64,000 bases of DNA from Marininema halotolerans (GTDB taxonomy: Bacteria; Bacillota; Bacilli; Thermoactinomycetales; DSM-45169): contig NZ_FPAA01000014.1 of assembly GCF_900116235.1 (NCBI RefSeq), positions 1-64,000 on the forward strand. The letters are read 5' to 3'. The first letter of the stretch is position 1. Each line of letters starts with the position of its first letter. The notes below the pieces were generated by a model. It saw only the letters and a program-made list of their open reading frames with translations. It ran no database searches and was not told the origin of the DNA. A program made the translations under genes and the position numbers. Positions 26,988 through 37,262 of this stretch are shown here, one piece after another.

Positions 26988-27014
26988 AAAGCCGTCCGTC
27001 ATTCGGACGGCTTT
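26988..27014 (+). terminator. Terminator after the small basic protein
   Basis: AAAGCCGTCCG pairs with CGGACGGCTTT (11 bp, loop 5), followed by a weak T-rich tail. Confidence 0.75.
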
Positions 27015-27089
27015 CTATATGAGGTGCGTAAAGGGGAAGGGTTGGACATATACTGTTGAATAGAAAAAGATCGGGAAGGAGGGAGTGTC

Positions 27090-28157
27090 ATGGAGCGATT
27101 TAACCATCATCGGTTACTGAGTATCTCGCTCGTAATTCTAGTGCTCTTAGGGATTCTCTTTCTCCTTGTGAAAATTAGTCCGCTCCTTCATACCCTCATC
27201 ATTTTCTTAAAAGCGATTCTCGGTCCATTTATCATCGCCATCATCTTTTCTTATCTACTGAATCCAATCGTGAATATGCTTTCCAACCGGGCAGTACCCC
27301 GTTCGTTGGCTGTTCTTTTAATCTATACCTTATTTATCTGTGCCATCGCCATAATCGTAACCAATTTACTACCCCTCTTTAATCATCAAGTGCATGAGTT
27401 GGTGGAGCATTTTCCTGAATGGAATCAACGAGTGCAGACATGGATAGACCAGATGAATGAAAGTAAGGATGCGCTTCCAGAAAGTGTTCGGCTGGGGATT
27501 GAGAAATCCTTGGATCGGTTGGAGGGAACCATAACCGACGGTGTTGGTAACATGGTGGGGGATTTAGGTTCCACACTCAATCAAGTGTTTCTTGCTTTCA
27601 TCGTTCCATTTTTAGTATTTTATATGCTGAAAGATGTCCATGTGATCGAAAATACGGTTGTGAAATTGCTTCCAACGAAACGACGGCGTGAAGTCATTCA
27701 AATGTTTCGTGAAATCCATGAGGCTTTAGGAAACTACATTCGGGGGCAATTGATCGTGTGTGTGGCAGTGGGGGTGTTAGCCTATATTGGCTATCTACTA
27801 ATCGGTTTGCCCTATGCCCTTTTAATGGCGGCAATCGTTGGTATTTTTAATGTTATTCCCTATTTGGGGCCATTTTTCGGAGCCATTCCTGCTCTTTTGG
27901 TAGCCGTTACGGTTTCTAAAGAGATGGTGATCGGAGTCATTGTGGTCAATTTAATCGTTCAGATTTTAGAAGGGAATATCCTTTCGCCACAAATTGTGGG
28001 GAAAAGTTTACAGATGCACCCGCTATTTATTATTTTTGCATTATTAGTGGGTGGGGAGTTGGGAGGGATTTTTGGTCTGATTCTTGCGGTCCCGTTATTT
28101 GCTGCCGGGAAAGTGATTATTGATCATACCTTCCGCCATTATATTTATCGAGCATGA
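27090..28157 (+). CDS. AI-2E family transporter (YrrI-like)
   Basis: A 355-residue membrane protein with about eight hydrophobic segments and the soluble stretch between segments 3 and 4 typical of the AI-2E/PerM family. NVIPYLGPFFGAIPA and ILEGNILSPQIVGKSLQMHP are the family signatures. Members are linked to autoinducer export or sodium/proton exchange; the substrate here is not known. ATG 27090 follows GAAGGAGGGAGTGTC. Lies before alaS, as yrrI does in B. subtilis. Confidence 0.85.
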   Translation: MERFNHHRLLSISLVILVLLGILFLLVKISPLLHTLIIFLKAILGPFIIAIIFSYLLNPIVNMLSNRAVPRSLAVLLIYTLFICAIAIIVTNLLPLFNHQVHELVEHFPEWNQRVQTWIDQMNESKDALPESVRLGIEKSLDRLEGTITDGVGNMVGDLGSTLNQVFLAFIVPFLVFYMLKDVHVIENTVVKLLPTKRRREVIQMFREIHEALGNYIRGQLIVCVAVGVLAYIGYLLIGLPYALLMAAIVGIFNVIPYLGPFFGAIPALLVAVTVSKEMVIGVIVVNLIVQILEGNILSPQIVGKSLQMHPLFIIFALLVGGELGGIFGLILAVPLFAAGKVIIDHTFRHYIYRA

Positions 28158-28219
28158 ACAAATGAGACTTGAACAAACTACACATGAGACCCAAGGTTTC
28201 TTTCTTAGGCACTTCCATG

Positions 28220-28540
28220 TATAATAGAGGGCAACCATTCTCAAACCAGACACGGATGAGCAACAAGTGCGCATCTGATCCATATAAGGATGAATACGTT
28301 GAGGTTACCGAAGTAAATTGTCCACCGATCCAGAGAGGGAACTCATGGCTGTAAGGTTCCCCGGTATGGGCAGTTGAAAGCCAGTTTCCGAGTGCGGGTG
28401 ACGAAGCCCGCCGGCGTCAGCCGCCGTTACCCGCTACGAGGTGATCCTTTTTCCCTATGGAGAAAGGGTAATCGGGGTGGTACCGCGGGAAAAGCCTTTT
28501 CCGTCCCTGTTTATAGGGGACGGGAAAGGCTTTTTGCTGT
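28220..28540 (+). promoter_or_regulatory. alaS T-box leader with promoter
   Basis: A TATAAT (28220-28225) starts a leader of about 310 nt. The T-box sequence GGGGTGGTACCGCGGG is at 28474-28489. A terminator hairpin follows (arms about 28491-28507 and 28516-28532) with a T run, just before alaS. It should respond to uncharged tRNA-Ala. The specifier codon was not resolved by eye. Confidence 0.9.
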
Positions 28541-28574
28541 CTGCGTTTGGTGAGAGCGAAAGGAGCAAGGTAGG

Positions 28575-31199
28575 ATGAAAGGAAATGAAATTAGACAGAA
28601 GTATCTAGACTTTTTTAAAGAAAAGGGACATCGTGTTGAACCCTCTGCTTCATTAGTGCCCATCGATGATCCATCATTGTTGTGGATTAATAGTGGAGTG
28701 GCTACCTTAAAAAAATATTTTGATGGGCGTGTTACCCCTGATAATCCTCGTATCACCAATGCACAAAAGTCCATTCGGACTAATGATATCGAAAATGTAG
28801 GGTATACAGCACGACACCAGACTTTTTTTGAAATGTTGGGGAACTTCTCCATCGGTGAATACTTTAAGAAAGAAGCGATCCATTGGGCATGGGAATTTCT
28901 TACGGATCCACGTTGGATGGGAATGGACTCAGATCGTCTTTCGGTCACAATTCACCCAGAGGATGACGAAGCATTTGCTATCTGGCATGATGAGATTGGG
29001 ATACCGAAGGAACGAATTGTTCGCCTTGAAGAGAATTTCTGGGATATTGGGGAAGGGCCGAGTGGTCCCAACACAGAGATCTTCTATGATCGAGGAGAAA
29101 GCTATGGCGATCTTTCGGATCCGGAATGTTACCCTGGTGGAGAGAATGAACGTTTTTTAGAAATATGGAATCTCGTTTTTTCACAATATAATCATAATCC
29201 AGATGGTACCTATACCCCCTTACCCAAAAAAAATATTGATACAGGGATGGGACTTGAACGGATGGCATCGGTGTTGCAAAATGTGCGTACCAACTTTGAT
29301 ACGGATTTTTTCCAGCCGATCATTGAGGCTACTTGTAAAGAGGCGGGAGTCACCTATGGTGAAGATCGCGAGAAAGATATTGCCTTGAAGGTGATTGCGG
29401 ATCATATTCGTACCTTAGTGTTTGCTATTGGTGATGGCGTACTTCCCTCCAATGAGGGTCGCGGGTATGTTTTGCGGCGTCTGCTACGCCGGGCTGTCCG
29501 TTATGCTCGTTCCCTTGGGATTGACCGTGCTTTTCTTTATCAATTGACTCCAGTGGTTGCATCCATCATGGATGATTTTTATCCAGAACCCGCTCAACGA
29601 CAAGCGTTTATTACCAAAGTGATTCAGGGTGAGGAAGAGCGCTTTTTAGAAACGTTATCGGATGGCTTAGCGATTCTGTCTGGCATGACCGATGACCTGA
29701 AAAAACGTGGAGAAAGTGAAATTTCAGGAAAAGATGCGTTCACCCTCTATGATACCTTTGGCTTTCCTGTCGATCTTACGGTTGATTATGCCAAGGAACA
29801 CGGATTGAAAGTCGATACCGATGGCTTTGACCAAGAGATGGAAGCGCAACGGAAGCGTGCAAGGGAAGCCCGTCAGGATGCAGGTGGGATGCAAGTACAA
29901 GGTGGCGTTCTCTCTGAGCTAAGTGTAACGAGCCGTTTTGTTGGTTACACCAGTCCCATAGTAAAAACGCGAATCGGTGCGTTAATTGTAGGCGATCAAC
30001 TAGTTGATGTCGCTGGAGAAGGTCAGGACTGTTATATTGTCCTAGATGAAACGCCATTTTACGCGGAAAGTGGGGGGCAAGTGGCGGATCGTGGAGAAAT
30101 TCAAACTTCACGCGCTCGCTTAATTGTAAAGGATGTTCAAAAAGGTCCAAAGGGAGAGCATGTTCATTCTGTACGCATTGAGGAAGGGTCCATTCGTACA
30201 GGGGATGACGTAACTGCCACGCTAGATGTCTCCTTCCGAAATGATGTGGTGAAAAATCACACAGCAACTCACCTTCTTCACAAAGCGTTAAAAGAGGTAG
30301 CAGGAGAACATGTAAACCAAGCAGGATCTCTTGTTTCCTCCAATCGGCTCCGATTTGACTTTACCCATATCGAACCGCTCACAGAAGATCAGAAACGGAT
30401 TGTTGAAGAGAAAGTGAATGCTCAGATTTGGGCAAACACACCGGTAGAAACCATGGTTAAACCCTTGGCTGAGGCAAAGGCGATGGGTGCGATGGCTCTC
30501 TTTGGAGAAAAATACCGAGATGAGGTTCGTGTGGTGAAGGTAGGGGATTATAGCCTTGAACTTTGTGGTGGAACCCATGTTCAACAAACAGCTGAAATCG
30601 GTCTCTTTAAATTAGTAAGTGAGGTAGGCATCGGCTCGGGTATCCGTCGGATAGAAGCTGTGACTGGACAGAACGCGTACCGTTTTCTTGAAGAACAAGT
30701 GGATCAGCTTCATCAAGTGGCGGATCGGTTAAAATCCAATCCCCTGGATGTAGTAGAAAAAGTGGAAGCGATCCAAGGAAGGACCAAGGAACTTTCACGG
30801 GAAAACGAATCGCTTCGCAGTAAGTTGAATCGCCTTGAAAGTGCCAGCTTAATCGAACAAGTGGAAGAAGTATCAGGCGTACCGGTATTGGTAACAAAGG
30901 TGGATGTCCCCGGTATGGATTCCCTTCGCCAAATGATGGACGATCTTAAGAATCGCCTTCCTGAAGGGGTAATCGTTTTAGGAGCAGCGAATGAAGGTAA
31001 AGTACAATTGGTAGCCAGTGTATCAAAGGAGTATATTAAGTTAGGATTACATGCAGGTAAGCTAGTGAAGGAAGTGGCTAGTCACTGTGGCGGAGGCGGA
31101 GGCGGCCGTCCGGATCTGGCTCAAGCAGGAGGGAAAAATCCAGAAAAACTGGATGGAGCATTGCAAGTGGTTCGTCCCTATGTTGAAAAACAGTTATAA
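28575..31199 (+). CDS. alaS: Alanyl-tRNA synthetase
   Basis: Class II synthetase of 874 residues. The N-terminal catalytic part has [13 protein letters not shown] and the [18 protein letters not shown] motif; the editing domain has [11 protein letters not shown] and the zinc-binding CGGTHVQQT; the C-terminal DHHA1 domain ends with a glycine-rich [20 protein letters not shown] 28575 follows AAAGGAGCAAGGTAGG. Controlled by the preceding T-box. Confidence 0.95.
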   Translation: MKGNEIRQKYLDFFKEKGHRVEPSASLVPIDDPSLLWINSGVATLKKYFDGRVTPDNPRITNAQKSIRTNDIENVGYTARHQTFFEMLGNFSIGEYFKKEAIHWAWEFLTDPRWMGMDSDRLSVTIHPEDDEAFAIWHDEIGIPKERIVRLEENFWDIGEGPSGPNTEIFYDRGESYGDLSDPECYPGGENERFLEIWNLVFSQYNHNPDGTYTPLPKKNIDTGMGLERMASVLQNVRTNFDTDFFQPIIEATCKEAGVTYGEDREKDIALKVIADHIRTLVFAIGDGVLPSNEGRGYVLRRLLRRAVRYARSLGIDRAFLYQLTPVVASIMDDFYPEPAQRQAFITKVIQGEEERFLETLSDGLAILSGMTDDLKKRGESEISGKDAFTLYDTFGFPVDLTVDYAKEHGLKVDTDGFDQEMEAQRKRAREARQDAGGMQVQGGVLSELSVTSRFVGYTSPIVKTRIGALIVGDQLVDVAGEGQDCYIVLDETPFYAESGGQVADRGEIQTSRARLIVKDVQKGPKGEHVHSVRIEEGSIRTGDDVTATLDVSFRNDVVKNHTATHLLHKALKEVAGEHVNQAGSLVSSNRLRFDFTHIEPLTEDQKRIVEEKVNAQIWANTPVETMVKPLAEAKAMGAMALFGEKYRDEVRVVKVGDYSLELCGGTHVQQTAEIGLFKLVSEVGIGSGIRRIEAVTGQNAYRFLEEQVDQLHQVADRLKSNPLDVVEKVEAIQGRTKELSRENESLRSKLNRLESASLIEQVEEVSGVPVLVTKVDVPGMDSLRQMMDDLKNRLPEGVIVLGAANEGKVQLVASVSKEYIKLGLHAGKLVKEVASHCGGGGGGRPDLAQAGGKNPEKLDGALQVVRPYVEKQL

Positions 31200-31397
31200 A
31201 AAAGCATAGTGAGAAACTGAACAAGGCCCTTTTGCACATGATAAGATAAAGGGGATCCACATGGGCTACGGGGTTAATCCATTGGTTTAACTCATGGAAT
31301 TAGGAAAAAGAGGAATTAATTCCCCTAAGGCGAAATTTACATGGAAAAGCCGCTCTATTGGCACCTGCAAGCATCCGACGTGAGAGAGGTGTGTGAC

Positions 31398-31658
31398 GTG
31401 ACCATGGATAAAACGATGAAGTTTGACTTCCGTGGAGAAGAACAGGAAGCAAATCCCCGCGAGGTGTTGTTGACTGTATACAGCGCTCTCAAGGATAAAG
31501 GGTACAACCCAATTAACCAGCTTGTAGGATATCTCCTTTCAGGAGATCCGGCTTATATCCCTCGTCACAATAACGCCCGAGCTCTGATTCGAAAACTGGA
31601 GCGGGATGAACTTCTGGAAGAGTTGGTTAAATCCTTTTTAGAGAATCAACAGGATTGA
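31398..31658 (+). CDS. ireB: IreB family regulatory phosphoprotein (YrzL, UPF0297)
   Basis: An 86-residue protein matching B. subtilis Yrz[11 protein letters not shown], then [20 protein letters not shown] and [16 protein letters not shown]. In enterococci IreB is phosphorylated by the IreK kinase and limits cephalosporin tolerance. GTG 31398 follows AGAGGTG; ATG 31404 also fits; the frame further upstream is not conserved. First of the ireB-ruvX-DUF1292 set. Confidence 0.88.
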   Translation: MTMDKTMKFDFRGEEQEANPREVLLTVYSALKDKGYNPINQLVGYLLSGDPAYIPRHNNARALIRKLERDELLEELVKSFLENQQD

Positions 31659-31690
31659 AATAAGGGATAGGGTTGGTTTAGGAGGAAACA

Positions 31691-32116
31691 ATGCGTATTA
31701 TGGGAATGGATGTGGGAGAAAAACGAGTGGGAATCGCGGTCAGCGATTTGATGGGATGGACTGCCCAAGGCGTTGAAACGGTTGCCCGAACAAAGGATGA
31801 TCAATGGCTTCTCCGAGTCAGTGAACTGATTCGTGAATACGAAGTGGAATCGATCATTGTTGGACTCCCACGGAATATGGATGGAACGATTGGGGACAAG
31901 GGGAAGAGTTGCCAAGAGATTGCTGAAATGCTCAAGGAACGATTCTCTTTGCCAGTGGAATTATGGGATGAACGCTTATCTACGATGGCTGTGGAACGTA
32001 CATTGATTGAGGCCGATATGAGTCGGAAGAAAAGACGCAAAGTAGTAGATAAGATGGCAGCCTCGTGGATTTTACAAGGATACTTAGATTCAAAAAGGAG
32101 GAATATCCATGAATGA
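31691..32116 (+). CDS. ruvX: RuvX/YqgF family Holliday junction resolvase-like protein
   Basis: A 141-residue RNase H-fold protein. Motifs are MGMDVGEKRVGIAVSD (first Asp), IIVGLPRNMDGT, ELWDERLSTMAVER and DKMAASWILQGYL. Essential YqgF-type proteins act in rRNA maturation or as resolvases. ATG 31691 follows TAGGAGG. Its 3' end overlaps the next gene by 8 bases. Confidence 0.9.
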   Translation: MRIMGMDVGEKRVGIAVSDLMGWTAQGVETVARTKDDQWLLRVSELIREYEVESIIVGLPRNMDGTIGDKGKSCQEIAEMLKERFSLPVELWDERLSTMAVERTLIEADMSRKKRRKVVDKMAASWILQGYLDSKRRNIHE

Positions 32117-32432
32117 CAATGGAAATCATGAAGAAGAACAAGAGGTCGTAGAAACAATCGTCATTAAAAACGAGAATGATGAGGATGAAACCTTTCAGGT
32201 TCTCTATCGTTTTAAGAAAGACGATGACACAAAGTACATCTTGCTTGTCCCACTGGAAGAAGAGCAAAATGAGGGAGAAGATGAAGAGCAAGAAGTGTAT
32301 GCATTCCGCTATGAAGAAGAAGAGGATGGCGAGGGGATTTCTTTAATCCCTATCGAAAATGATGATGAATGGGATATGGTGGAGGAAGTTCTTCACACCC
32401 TTGAAACTGAATTGAATGACCACGAAAGTTGA
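32109..32432 (+). CDS. DUF1292 family protein (YrzB-like)
   Basis: A 107-residue, very acidic protein of the DUF1292 family: ETIVIKNENDEDETFQVLYRF, then KYILLVPLEEEQ and VYAFRYEEEEDGEGISLIPI. Function unknown. ATG 32109 follows AAAAAGGAGG and overlaps the ruvX stop. Located as yrzB in B. subtilis. Confidence 0.85.
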   Translation: MNDNGNHEEEQEVVETIVIKNENDEDETFQVLYRFKKDDDTKYILLVPLEEEQNEGEDEEQEVYAFRYEEEEDGEGISLIPIENDDEWDMVEEVLHTLETELNDHES

Positions 32433-32441
32433 GGAATCAAA

Positions 32442-32756
32442 GTGATGGATGGATGGGATAAGGACACGCCTCCGAAAATGCTTGATCGTTTGCAAGTAGA
32501 ATTCGGACAAGAACTCATATTGAGCGATGAAACTGAGGCTGAACCGGACTCCCGCCATCACATCCTTCGGGAGTTAGATATTGGAGGGCGCCATTACGCA
32601 GTCTTACGGTCTTCCGATGGAAAGCATTCTGATGCGTATCTTTATCGAGTCATGGGTGAAGGAGCAAAAAGACGCATCGATCATGTTGAAGATGAGGTGG
32701 AGTGGAACTGTGTAGTGGATGCAATCGAGGATCTATTACATGATGTAGAACATTGA
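32442..32756 (+). CDS. Second DUF1292-like protein
   Basis: A 104-residue acidic protein next to the first DUF1292 gene, with the same layout: DIGGRHYAVLRS, DAYLYRVMGEG, then IDHVEDEVEWNCVVDAIEDL. It looks like a diverged paralog. GTG 32442 has GAGGA 7 bases upstream; ATG 32445 is equally possible. Followed by a strong terminator that closes the alaS-downstream group. Confidence 0.7.
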   Translation: MMDGWDKDTPPKMLDRLQVEFGQELILSDETEAEPDSRHHILRELDIGGRHYAVLRSSDGKHSDAYLYRVMGEGAKRRIDHVEDEVEWNCVVDAIEDLLHDVEH

Positions 32757-32758
32757 CG

Positions 32759-32788
32759 AATAACGGGGAAACTCCCCGTTATTTTTTT
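32759..32788 (+). terminator. Terminator of the ireB-ruvX operon
   Basis: AATAACGGGGA pairs perfectly with TCCCCGTTATT (loop 3), followed by a T run. Confidence 0.9.
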
Positions 32789-32842
32789 ATGACAGTTGTG
32801 GTACCATAGAAAAGCAAAACCGCAATAAGAAGGAGTTAACGG

Positions 32843-33886
32843 ATGAAATGGCTGATGCGAATACTCTACACCCTTGCTCTGTTTACTGCCTGGTCGGTTT
32901 TAGCTTATTTTTATGTGGATCATTCACTCAGTTCTCCCAAACGGGAACATCCTGTACCGATTGAGATAAAAAGAGGGATTTCATCCACTCAAATCGGAGA
33001 AATGTTGGAGGAAAAGGGTTTGATCCGTAATGACTGGCTGTTTAGTACCTATGCATTTATCACCGGCAAAGCGGATGGTTTACAAGCAGGCGTGTATGAG
33101 ATTCCCCCAAATTTAAATGTCAACGGAATTCTTAATTTGATTACTCAAGGGAAAACCAATGTTTACACAGTAACGATCCCAGAAGGCTTTACTGTTGATC
33201 AAATCGCCACGGTCATTGACAAAAAGGGGTATGTCAGTAAAGAAGATTTTCTTCAAGCAGTACAACGAGGAACCTATCATTATGCATTTTTAAAAGATCT
33301 TCCTGATAACCCGAAGCGAAAGTATCGTTTAGAGGGGTATTTATTCCCGACAACCTACAACATTCCCAAAAATGCTAAAGCAGAGAATGTCGTTAATTTG
33401 ATGTTAGGACAATTTGAAACCCGGATAAAACCAGAGGGTGTCATGGGTGAGTTGAAAGCGAAGGATCTCACTCTTGATAAGTGGATTACGGTGGCTTCCA
33501 TAGTCGAACGAGAAGGGCAAGAGAAAACGGAATTGCCTCGCATAGCAGGTGTCATTTATAATCGTTTGGATAAAGACATGCGTCTGCAAGTGGATGCGAC
33601 CATCCAGTACGCGCGTGGAGAGCAAAAAGAGCGGTTATCCTATGATGATTTAAAATTATCAAGTGTCTATAATACTTATAAAGTGAAGGGGCTCCCCCCG
33701 GGTGCTATCGCAAACCCAGGGGAAAGCGCAATCAATGCAGCTCTATTTCCTGAAAAACATCACTATCTCTACTATGTAACAAAAAAAGATGGATCCCATG
33801 AGCATTATTTTGCAGAAACCTTTAAACAACATCGGTATTATATAAAGAAGAGTAAAACGGCTCAGCCTAATCAACATACACAATAA
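32843..33886 (+). CDS. mltG: Endolytic murein transglycosylase MltG, copy 1
   Basis: A 347-residue YceG-like protein with one N-terminal membrane helix and an outer domain. MltG cuts nascent glycan strands and sets their length. The catalytic Glu lies in VASIVEREGQ; RIAGVIYNRL, QVDATIQYA and GLPPGAIANPG are family signatures. ATG 32843 follows AGAAGGAG. A diverged paralog follows 320 bases later. Position after ruvX/DUF1292 equals yrrL in B. subtilis. Confidence 0.88.
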   Translation: MKWLMRILYTLALFTAWSVLAYFYVDHSLSSPKREHPVPIEIKRGISSTQIGEMLEEKGLIRNDWLFSTYAFITGKADGLQAGVYEIPPNLNVNGILNLITQGKTNVYTVTIPEGFTVDQIATVIDKKGYVSKEDFLQAVQRGTYHYAFLKDLPDNPKRKYRLEGYLFPTTYNIPKNAKAENVVNLMLGQFETRIKPEGVMGELKAKDLTLDKWITVASIVEREGQEKTELPRIAGVIYNRLDKDMRLQVDATIQYARGEQKERLSYDDLKLSSVYNTYKVKGLPPGAIANPGESAINAALFPEKHHYLYYVTKKDGSHEHYFAETFKQHRYYIKKSKTAQPNQHTQ

Positions 33887-33891
33887 GCAGG

Positions 33892-33921
33892 CTGAAGAAG
33901 ACTGAAGAAGACTGAAGAACA
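33892..33921. repeat. Three tandem 10-base units
   Basis: CTGAAGAAGA, CTGAAGAAGA, CTGAAGAACA in a row directly after the mltG-1 stop. Likely replication slippage. Confidence 0.8.
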
Positions 33922-33931
33922 TGAAAAATGG

Positions 33932-33969
33932 CCAAGGAAATTTGATATTTCCTTTGGTCTTTATTTTTT
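33932..33969 (+). terminator. Terminator of mltG copy 1
   Basis: CCAAGGAAAT and ATATTTCCTTTGG pair with a small bulge, followed by a T-rich tract. Confidence 0.75.
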
Positions 33970-33973
33970 ACAA

Positions 33974-34012
33974 CGCTACCCCTTTTCCCTAATTTAGGGA
34001 AAAGGGGTAGCG
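33974..34012. repeat. 39-base near-perfect inverted repeat
   Basis: Two perfectly complementary 19-base arms with a single central base. It follows a complete terminator and has no T run on either side, so it is not needed for termination of mltG-1. The rest of the gap to mltG-2 (34013-34208) shows nothing coding. Confidence 0.75.
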
Positions 34013-34208
34013 GATCTTTATGATATCCACTTGATTAAACAATCAATACGAGAGTTGTGTCAATCCTAGCATTTCCCCTCGGCATGGGTAATGGTTAAGG
34101 GAAGGGGAAAGCATATTCAGTCCCATAATACTCTTTTCGGACGTGTACATTGGACAAGTGGTGTGGTAAGGTATGGGTGATACTCAGCGAGAGAGGGACA
34201 ATCTATCC

Positions 34209-35237
34209 ATGAAATGGATACTTCGATTATTATTGACGCTATTTATATTTGCTGTGTTGTCTGCAGGCGGATATGCGTATATCGAACATAGTTTATCTTC
34301 ACCAGCGAAGCAGGCAGTGGAGGTAGAAGTGCCGATGGGGGCTTCTATTTTAGATGTTGGAAAGCTACTGGAGAAAAAAGGCTTAATTCGAGACGATCTT
34401 TTCTTTGCGGTGTATGCGTATTTAAAAGGCGAGGCAAAGGGAATTCGAGCAGGAATGTACGAAGTGCCTCCGAACTCCAGTACAGAAGACTTACTTTCAA
34501 TTTTGACTCATGGTGAGAATAATGTGATGCGGATCACTGTCCCAGAAGGGACAACAGTGAATGGCATCGCTTATCGCTTAGAAAAGAAAGGGATTCAACA
34601 GGCGGATTTTCTCCGTGCAGTTAATCGTCGACAGTATCCCTATCAGTTTGTACAAAACATTTCTAAAAATAGTGATCGTAAATATCTGCTAGAAGGATAT
34701 CTTTTCCCGATTACTTACAACCTCCCGAAAAAAGAGAATCCCGAAAAACTAGTGGATGCGATGCTCCGTCAATTTGCAAAAAGGCTAGAAGATCCTTCTG
34801 TGAAAGAACAATTACAACGTCGTCATCTGGCTGTGGACCAATGGGTAACGATTGCGTCAATCGTGGAACGGGAGGGGCTCGATCGTGAAGAGCTTCCTCG
34901 TATTGCAGGTGTCATCGAAAATCGGTTACGGACGGGTAAAAAACTTCAGGTGGATGCCACGGTTCAATATGCTCTTGGTAAGCAAAAATCTCGCTTGCTT
35001 TACAAGGATCTGAAGGTGAAAAGTCCTTACAATACCTATCTAATAAACGGACTTCCACCTGGACCCATAGCCAACCCTGGCGATGCGGCGCTCCATGCGG
35101 CACTATATCCAGAGAAACATTCGTATTTATTTTATGTCACACGAAAAGATGGTAGTGGACGCCATTACTTTGCTCGAACAGAAGCAGAACATGAGCAAAA
35201 CATTAAGAAGAGTAAGCAGCAAGCAAAGAAACACTAA
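34209..35237 (+). CDS. Endolytic murein transglycosylase MltG, copy 2
   Basis: A second MltG-like protein (342 residues), about half identical by eye to copy 1 over its length, including the start MKWILRLLLT...EHSLSSP. The catalytic Glu is kept in IASIVEREGL, along with RIAGVIENRL, QVDATVQYA and GLPPGPIANPG. ATG 34209 is chosen because it aligns with copy 1; ATG 34173 would add 12 polar residues before the membrane helix. Tandem duplication with separate promoters is likely, since a terminator lies between them. Confidence 0.88.
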   Translation: MKWILRLLLTLFIFAVLSAGGYAYIEHSLSSPAKQAVEVEVPMGASILDVGKLLEKKGLIRDDLFFAVYAYLKGEAKGIRAGMYEVPPNSSTEDLLSILTHGENNVMRITVPEGTTVNGIAYRLEKKGIQQADFLRAVNRRQYPYQFVQNISKNSDRKYLLEGYLFPITYNLPKKENPEKLVDAMLRQFAKRLEDPSVKEQLQRRHLAVDQWVTIASIVEREGLDREELPRIAGVIENRLRTGKKLQVDATVQYALGKQKSRLLYKDLKVKSPYNTYLINGLPPGPIANPGDAALHAALYPEKHSYLFYVTRKDGSGRHYFARTEAEHEQNIKKSKQQAKKH

Positions 35238-35254
35238 AAGTAAAAGAATTTATA

Positions 35255-35288
35255 AAAACACCCTTGAATTTCTCGAGGGTGTTTTTTT
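35255..35288 (+). terminator. Terminator of mltG copy 2
   Basis: AACACCCTTGA and TCGAGGGTGTT pair (one G-T pair), followed by seven T. Confidence 0.85.
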
Positions 35289-35502
35289 GAGTGTAACGAA
35301 TTACTGAATGGTATTGATAAGATCCGAGTAAAAGCCATGGATCAACGGCTAGACGTCTTACCTCCTACCCTATAAATTTTACGATTCCTTATTTTTGAAT
35401 TGGAGTGCAAATTTTCTCATCGCTATTTTATATTTTTAATAGTATAATAGCTTAGCCAAGGTGGTCATATTGGTTACTATGCTTAAAAAGGAGAGGATGT
35501 TC

Positions 35503-37251
35503 TTGAAGCAAGTTGGACGGCTAGCGCTAGTATGGGTGTGTCTACTTATGATAGCGCTTCCAAACCCAGTAATGGCAGGGAATGGAGATGAATCGGTTGA
35601 TCTGACTCAATTGAAAAAGCTTCATGAGATGGGGAATGTATTGCCAGCAGGTGAAGTAGCTAGTTGGAAAACGAAAACGAAAACTGGCATGATACCTGGA
35701 ACGTGGTATGTGGGTGATAAACCAAGCAATCTTGATGCAAGTAAGCATCCGATTGTGTTTGTACAAGGGTTAGGCTCAAGTGCATTGACCTGGATTGAAA
35801 ACTCAGGGAACATGTATGAAAAGGCGAAAGCACAGGGTTATGAAACCGCATTTGTTCAACTGTATGACGCTGCTGGCGATCAATTTGCCAATAATCAATG
35901 GAAAAATGGCGAAATGCTAGCGAAACAAATAAAAGAAATTTCGCAATATTACCATAAAAAAGTAAATGTGGTTGCCCATAGTAAGGGCGGTATTGATACA
36001 CAGACAGCACTTATTTATTATGATGCCGATCAGTATGTTGATAACGTTGTCACATTGAGTTCCCCACACCACGGTTCGAATTTGGCAAACCTCTCCTATA
36101 GCTGGTATGCAGGTTGGTTAGCGGATCTCATTGGACAACAATCTGCCGGTACGCAATCGTTACAGACCGGAGAAATGGATAAGTTCAGACAGATGACCGA
36201 TACGCGTGCCGAAGTGAAAAACAACCATATCTACACCTTGGCAGGTAAAGATTGGGGATCATTTGGCAGCTCCCTATACTTTGGGGGACTTTATCTGTGG
36301 TCCTATGGTTCCAATGATGGTGCAGTAAATGTGTGGAGTTCGAAGCTGACCTATGGGAGCCACTTGTATACGGGAAGTTCCTTGAATCACTACTCAATGG
36401 TGAAGGGCGATGTATTTCCTCGATTTGAGTCGGTGATTGATGATCCGATTGTTACAGGGGCCAAACAGTCTTTGCTGCTTAAAGGAAAGTTGCTTGGATT
36501 GTACCCAGCACCTGTTGCGAAGAAAACTTCGTTGCCTGTTATGGCCTCGAGTCAATCCAATCGGGTTGACCAAGCGGATGAGATCAATGATCCTGGTGAA
36601 CAGTATATTCATGGTGGGAAATTAGCAAGTGGAAAAACCGTGAAGGAAGAAGTCGCTGTTGAATCGGGTGTTAACGATGTGATCTTCCATGTATTGAGTA
36701 AAAGAAAAGTCAAGGTTAAATTGACTTCTCCCTCTGGAAAAGTGTACTCCAATCAAAGTAGTGCTTATAAGGCAGGAAAAGGGAAAGAGTTTTTTGATAG
36801 AGCAACGGTGCAAGCTTATCGTATTGCTAAACCGGAAGCAGGGAATTGGAAAGTAGAAATGACGAGTAAGAAGAATGATGCTTACTTTATGTTAGCGGCC
36901 TTTAATGGAGCAGATCAAGCCTTCGATGTGGATGTGGATACCAAAGGTAGCCAACAAGATGAAATCCCTGTAGATATTAATGTATTGGATACGGAGAAAT
37001 ATGATCCGCAAACCGTCAAGGTAGCAATGAAGGTTGTTGATTCCAATGGCATTGAACAATATGTCAATCAACAAAGAATAAAGAAGCTAAAGATGATCAA
37101 AAAGAAAAAGCATCGCGGTCAATTTCAAGGTGAATTCCGTACACGTAAACAGGATGGCGTCTATAACATCACCATTGAAATTAACGGTAAAATGAAGAAT
37201 GGAGAACCGTTTAAACGGACGCTGGTTCGTTCTGTACATGTAGGGAACTAA
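35503..37251 (+). CDS. Secreted lipase/esterase with C-terminal domain
   Basis: About 582 residues with a signal peptide ending near NPVMA. The N-terminal 330 residues form an alpha/beta hydrolase: PIVFVQGLGSSALTW (oxyanion region) and the nucleophile Ser in VVAHSKGGID, the AHSxG form of Bacillus-type lipases. SSLNHYSMV may carry the catalytic His. From about residue 375 a domain like those in secreted proteases follows (FHVLSKRKVKVKLTSPSGKVY, GNWKVEMTSKK). TTG 35503 follows AAAAGGAGAGG; ATG 35497 is another option. An A/T-rich promoter region with TATAAT lies upstream. Confidence 0.8.
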   Translation: MKQVGRLALVWVCLLMIALPNPVMAGNGDESVDLTQLKKLHEMGNVLPAGEVASWKTKTKTGMIPGTWYVGDKPSNLDASKHPIVFVQGLGSSALTWIENSGNMYEKAKAQGYETAFVQLYDAAGDQFANNQWKNGEMLAKQIKEISQYYHKKVNVVAHSKGGIDTQTALIYYDADQYVDNVVTLSSPHHGSNLANLSYSWYAGWLADLIGQQSAGTQSLQTGEMDKFRQMTDTRAEVKNNHIYTLAGKDWGSFGSSLYFGGLYLWSYGSNDGAVNVWSSKLTYGSHLYTGSSLNHYSMVKGDVFPRFESVIDDPIVTGAKQSLLLKGKLLGLYPAPVAKKTSLPVMASSQSNRVDQADEINDPGEQYIHGGKLASGKTVKEEVAVESGVNDVIFHVLSKRKVKVKLTSPSGKVYSNQSSAYKAGKGKEFFDRATVQAYRIAKPEAGNWKVEMTSKKNDAYFMLAAFNGADQAFDVDVDTKGSQQDEIPVDINVLDTEKYDPQTVKVAMKVVDSNGIEQYVNQQRIKKLKMIKKKKHRGQFQGEFRTRKQDGVYNITIEINGKMKNGEPFKRTLVRSVHVGN

Positions 37252-37262
37252 TCAGATGATGT

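Noticed and set aside
33892-33921. Possible CRISPR-like short repeats
   Set aside because: Three 10-base units with no spacers; simple tandem slippage.
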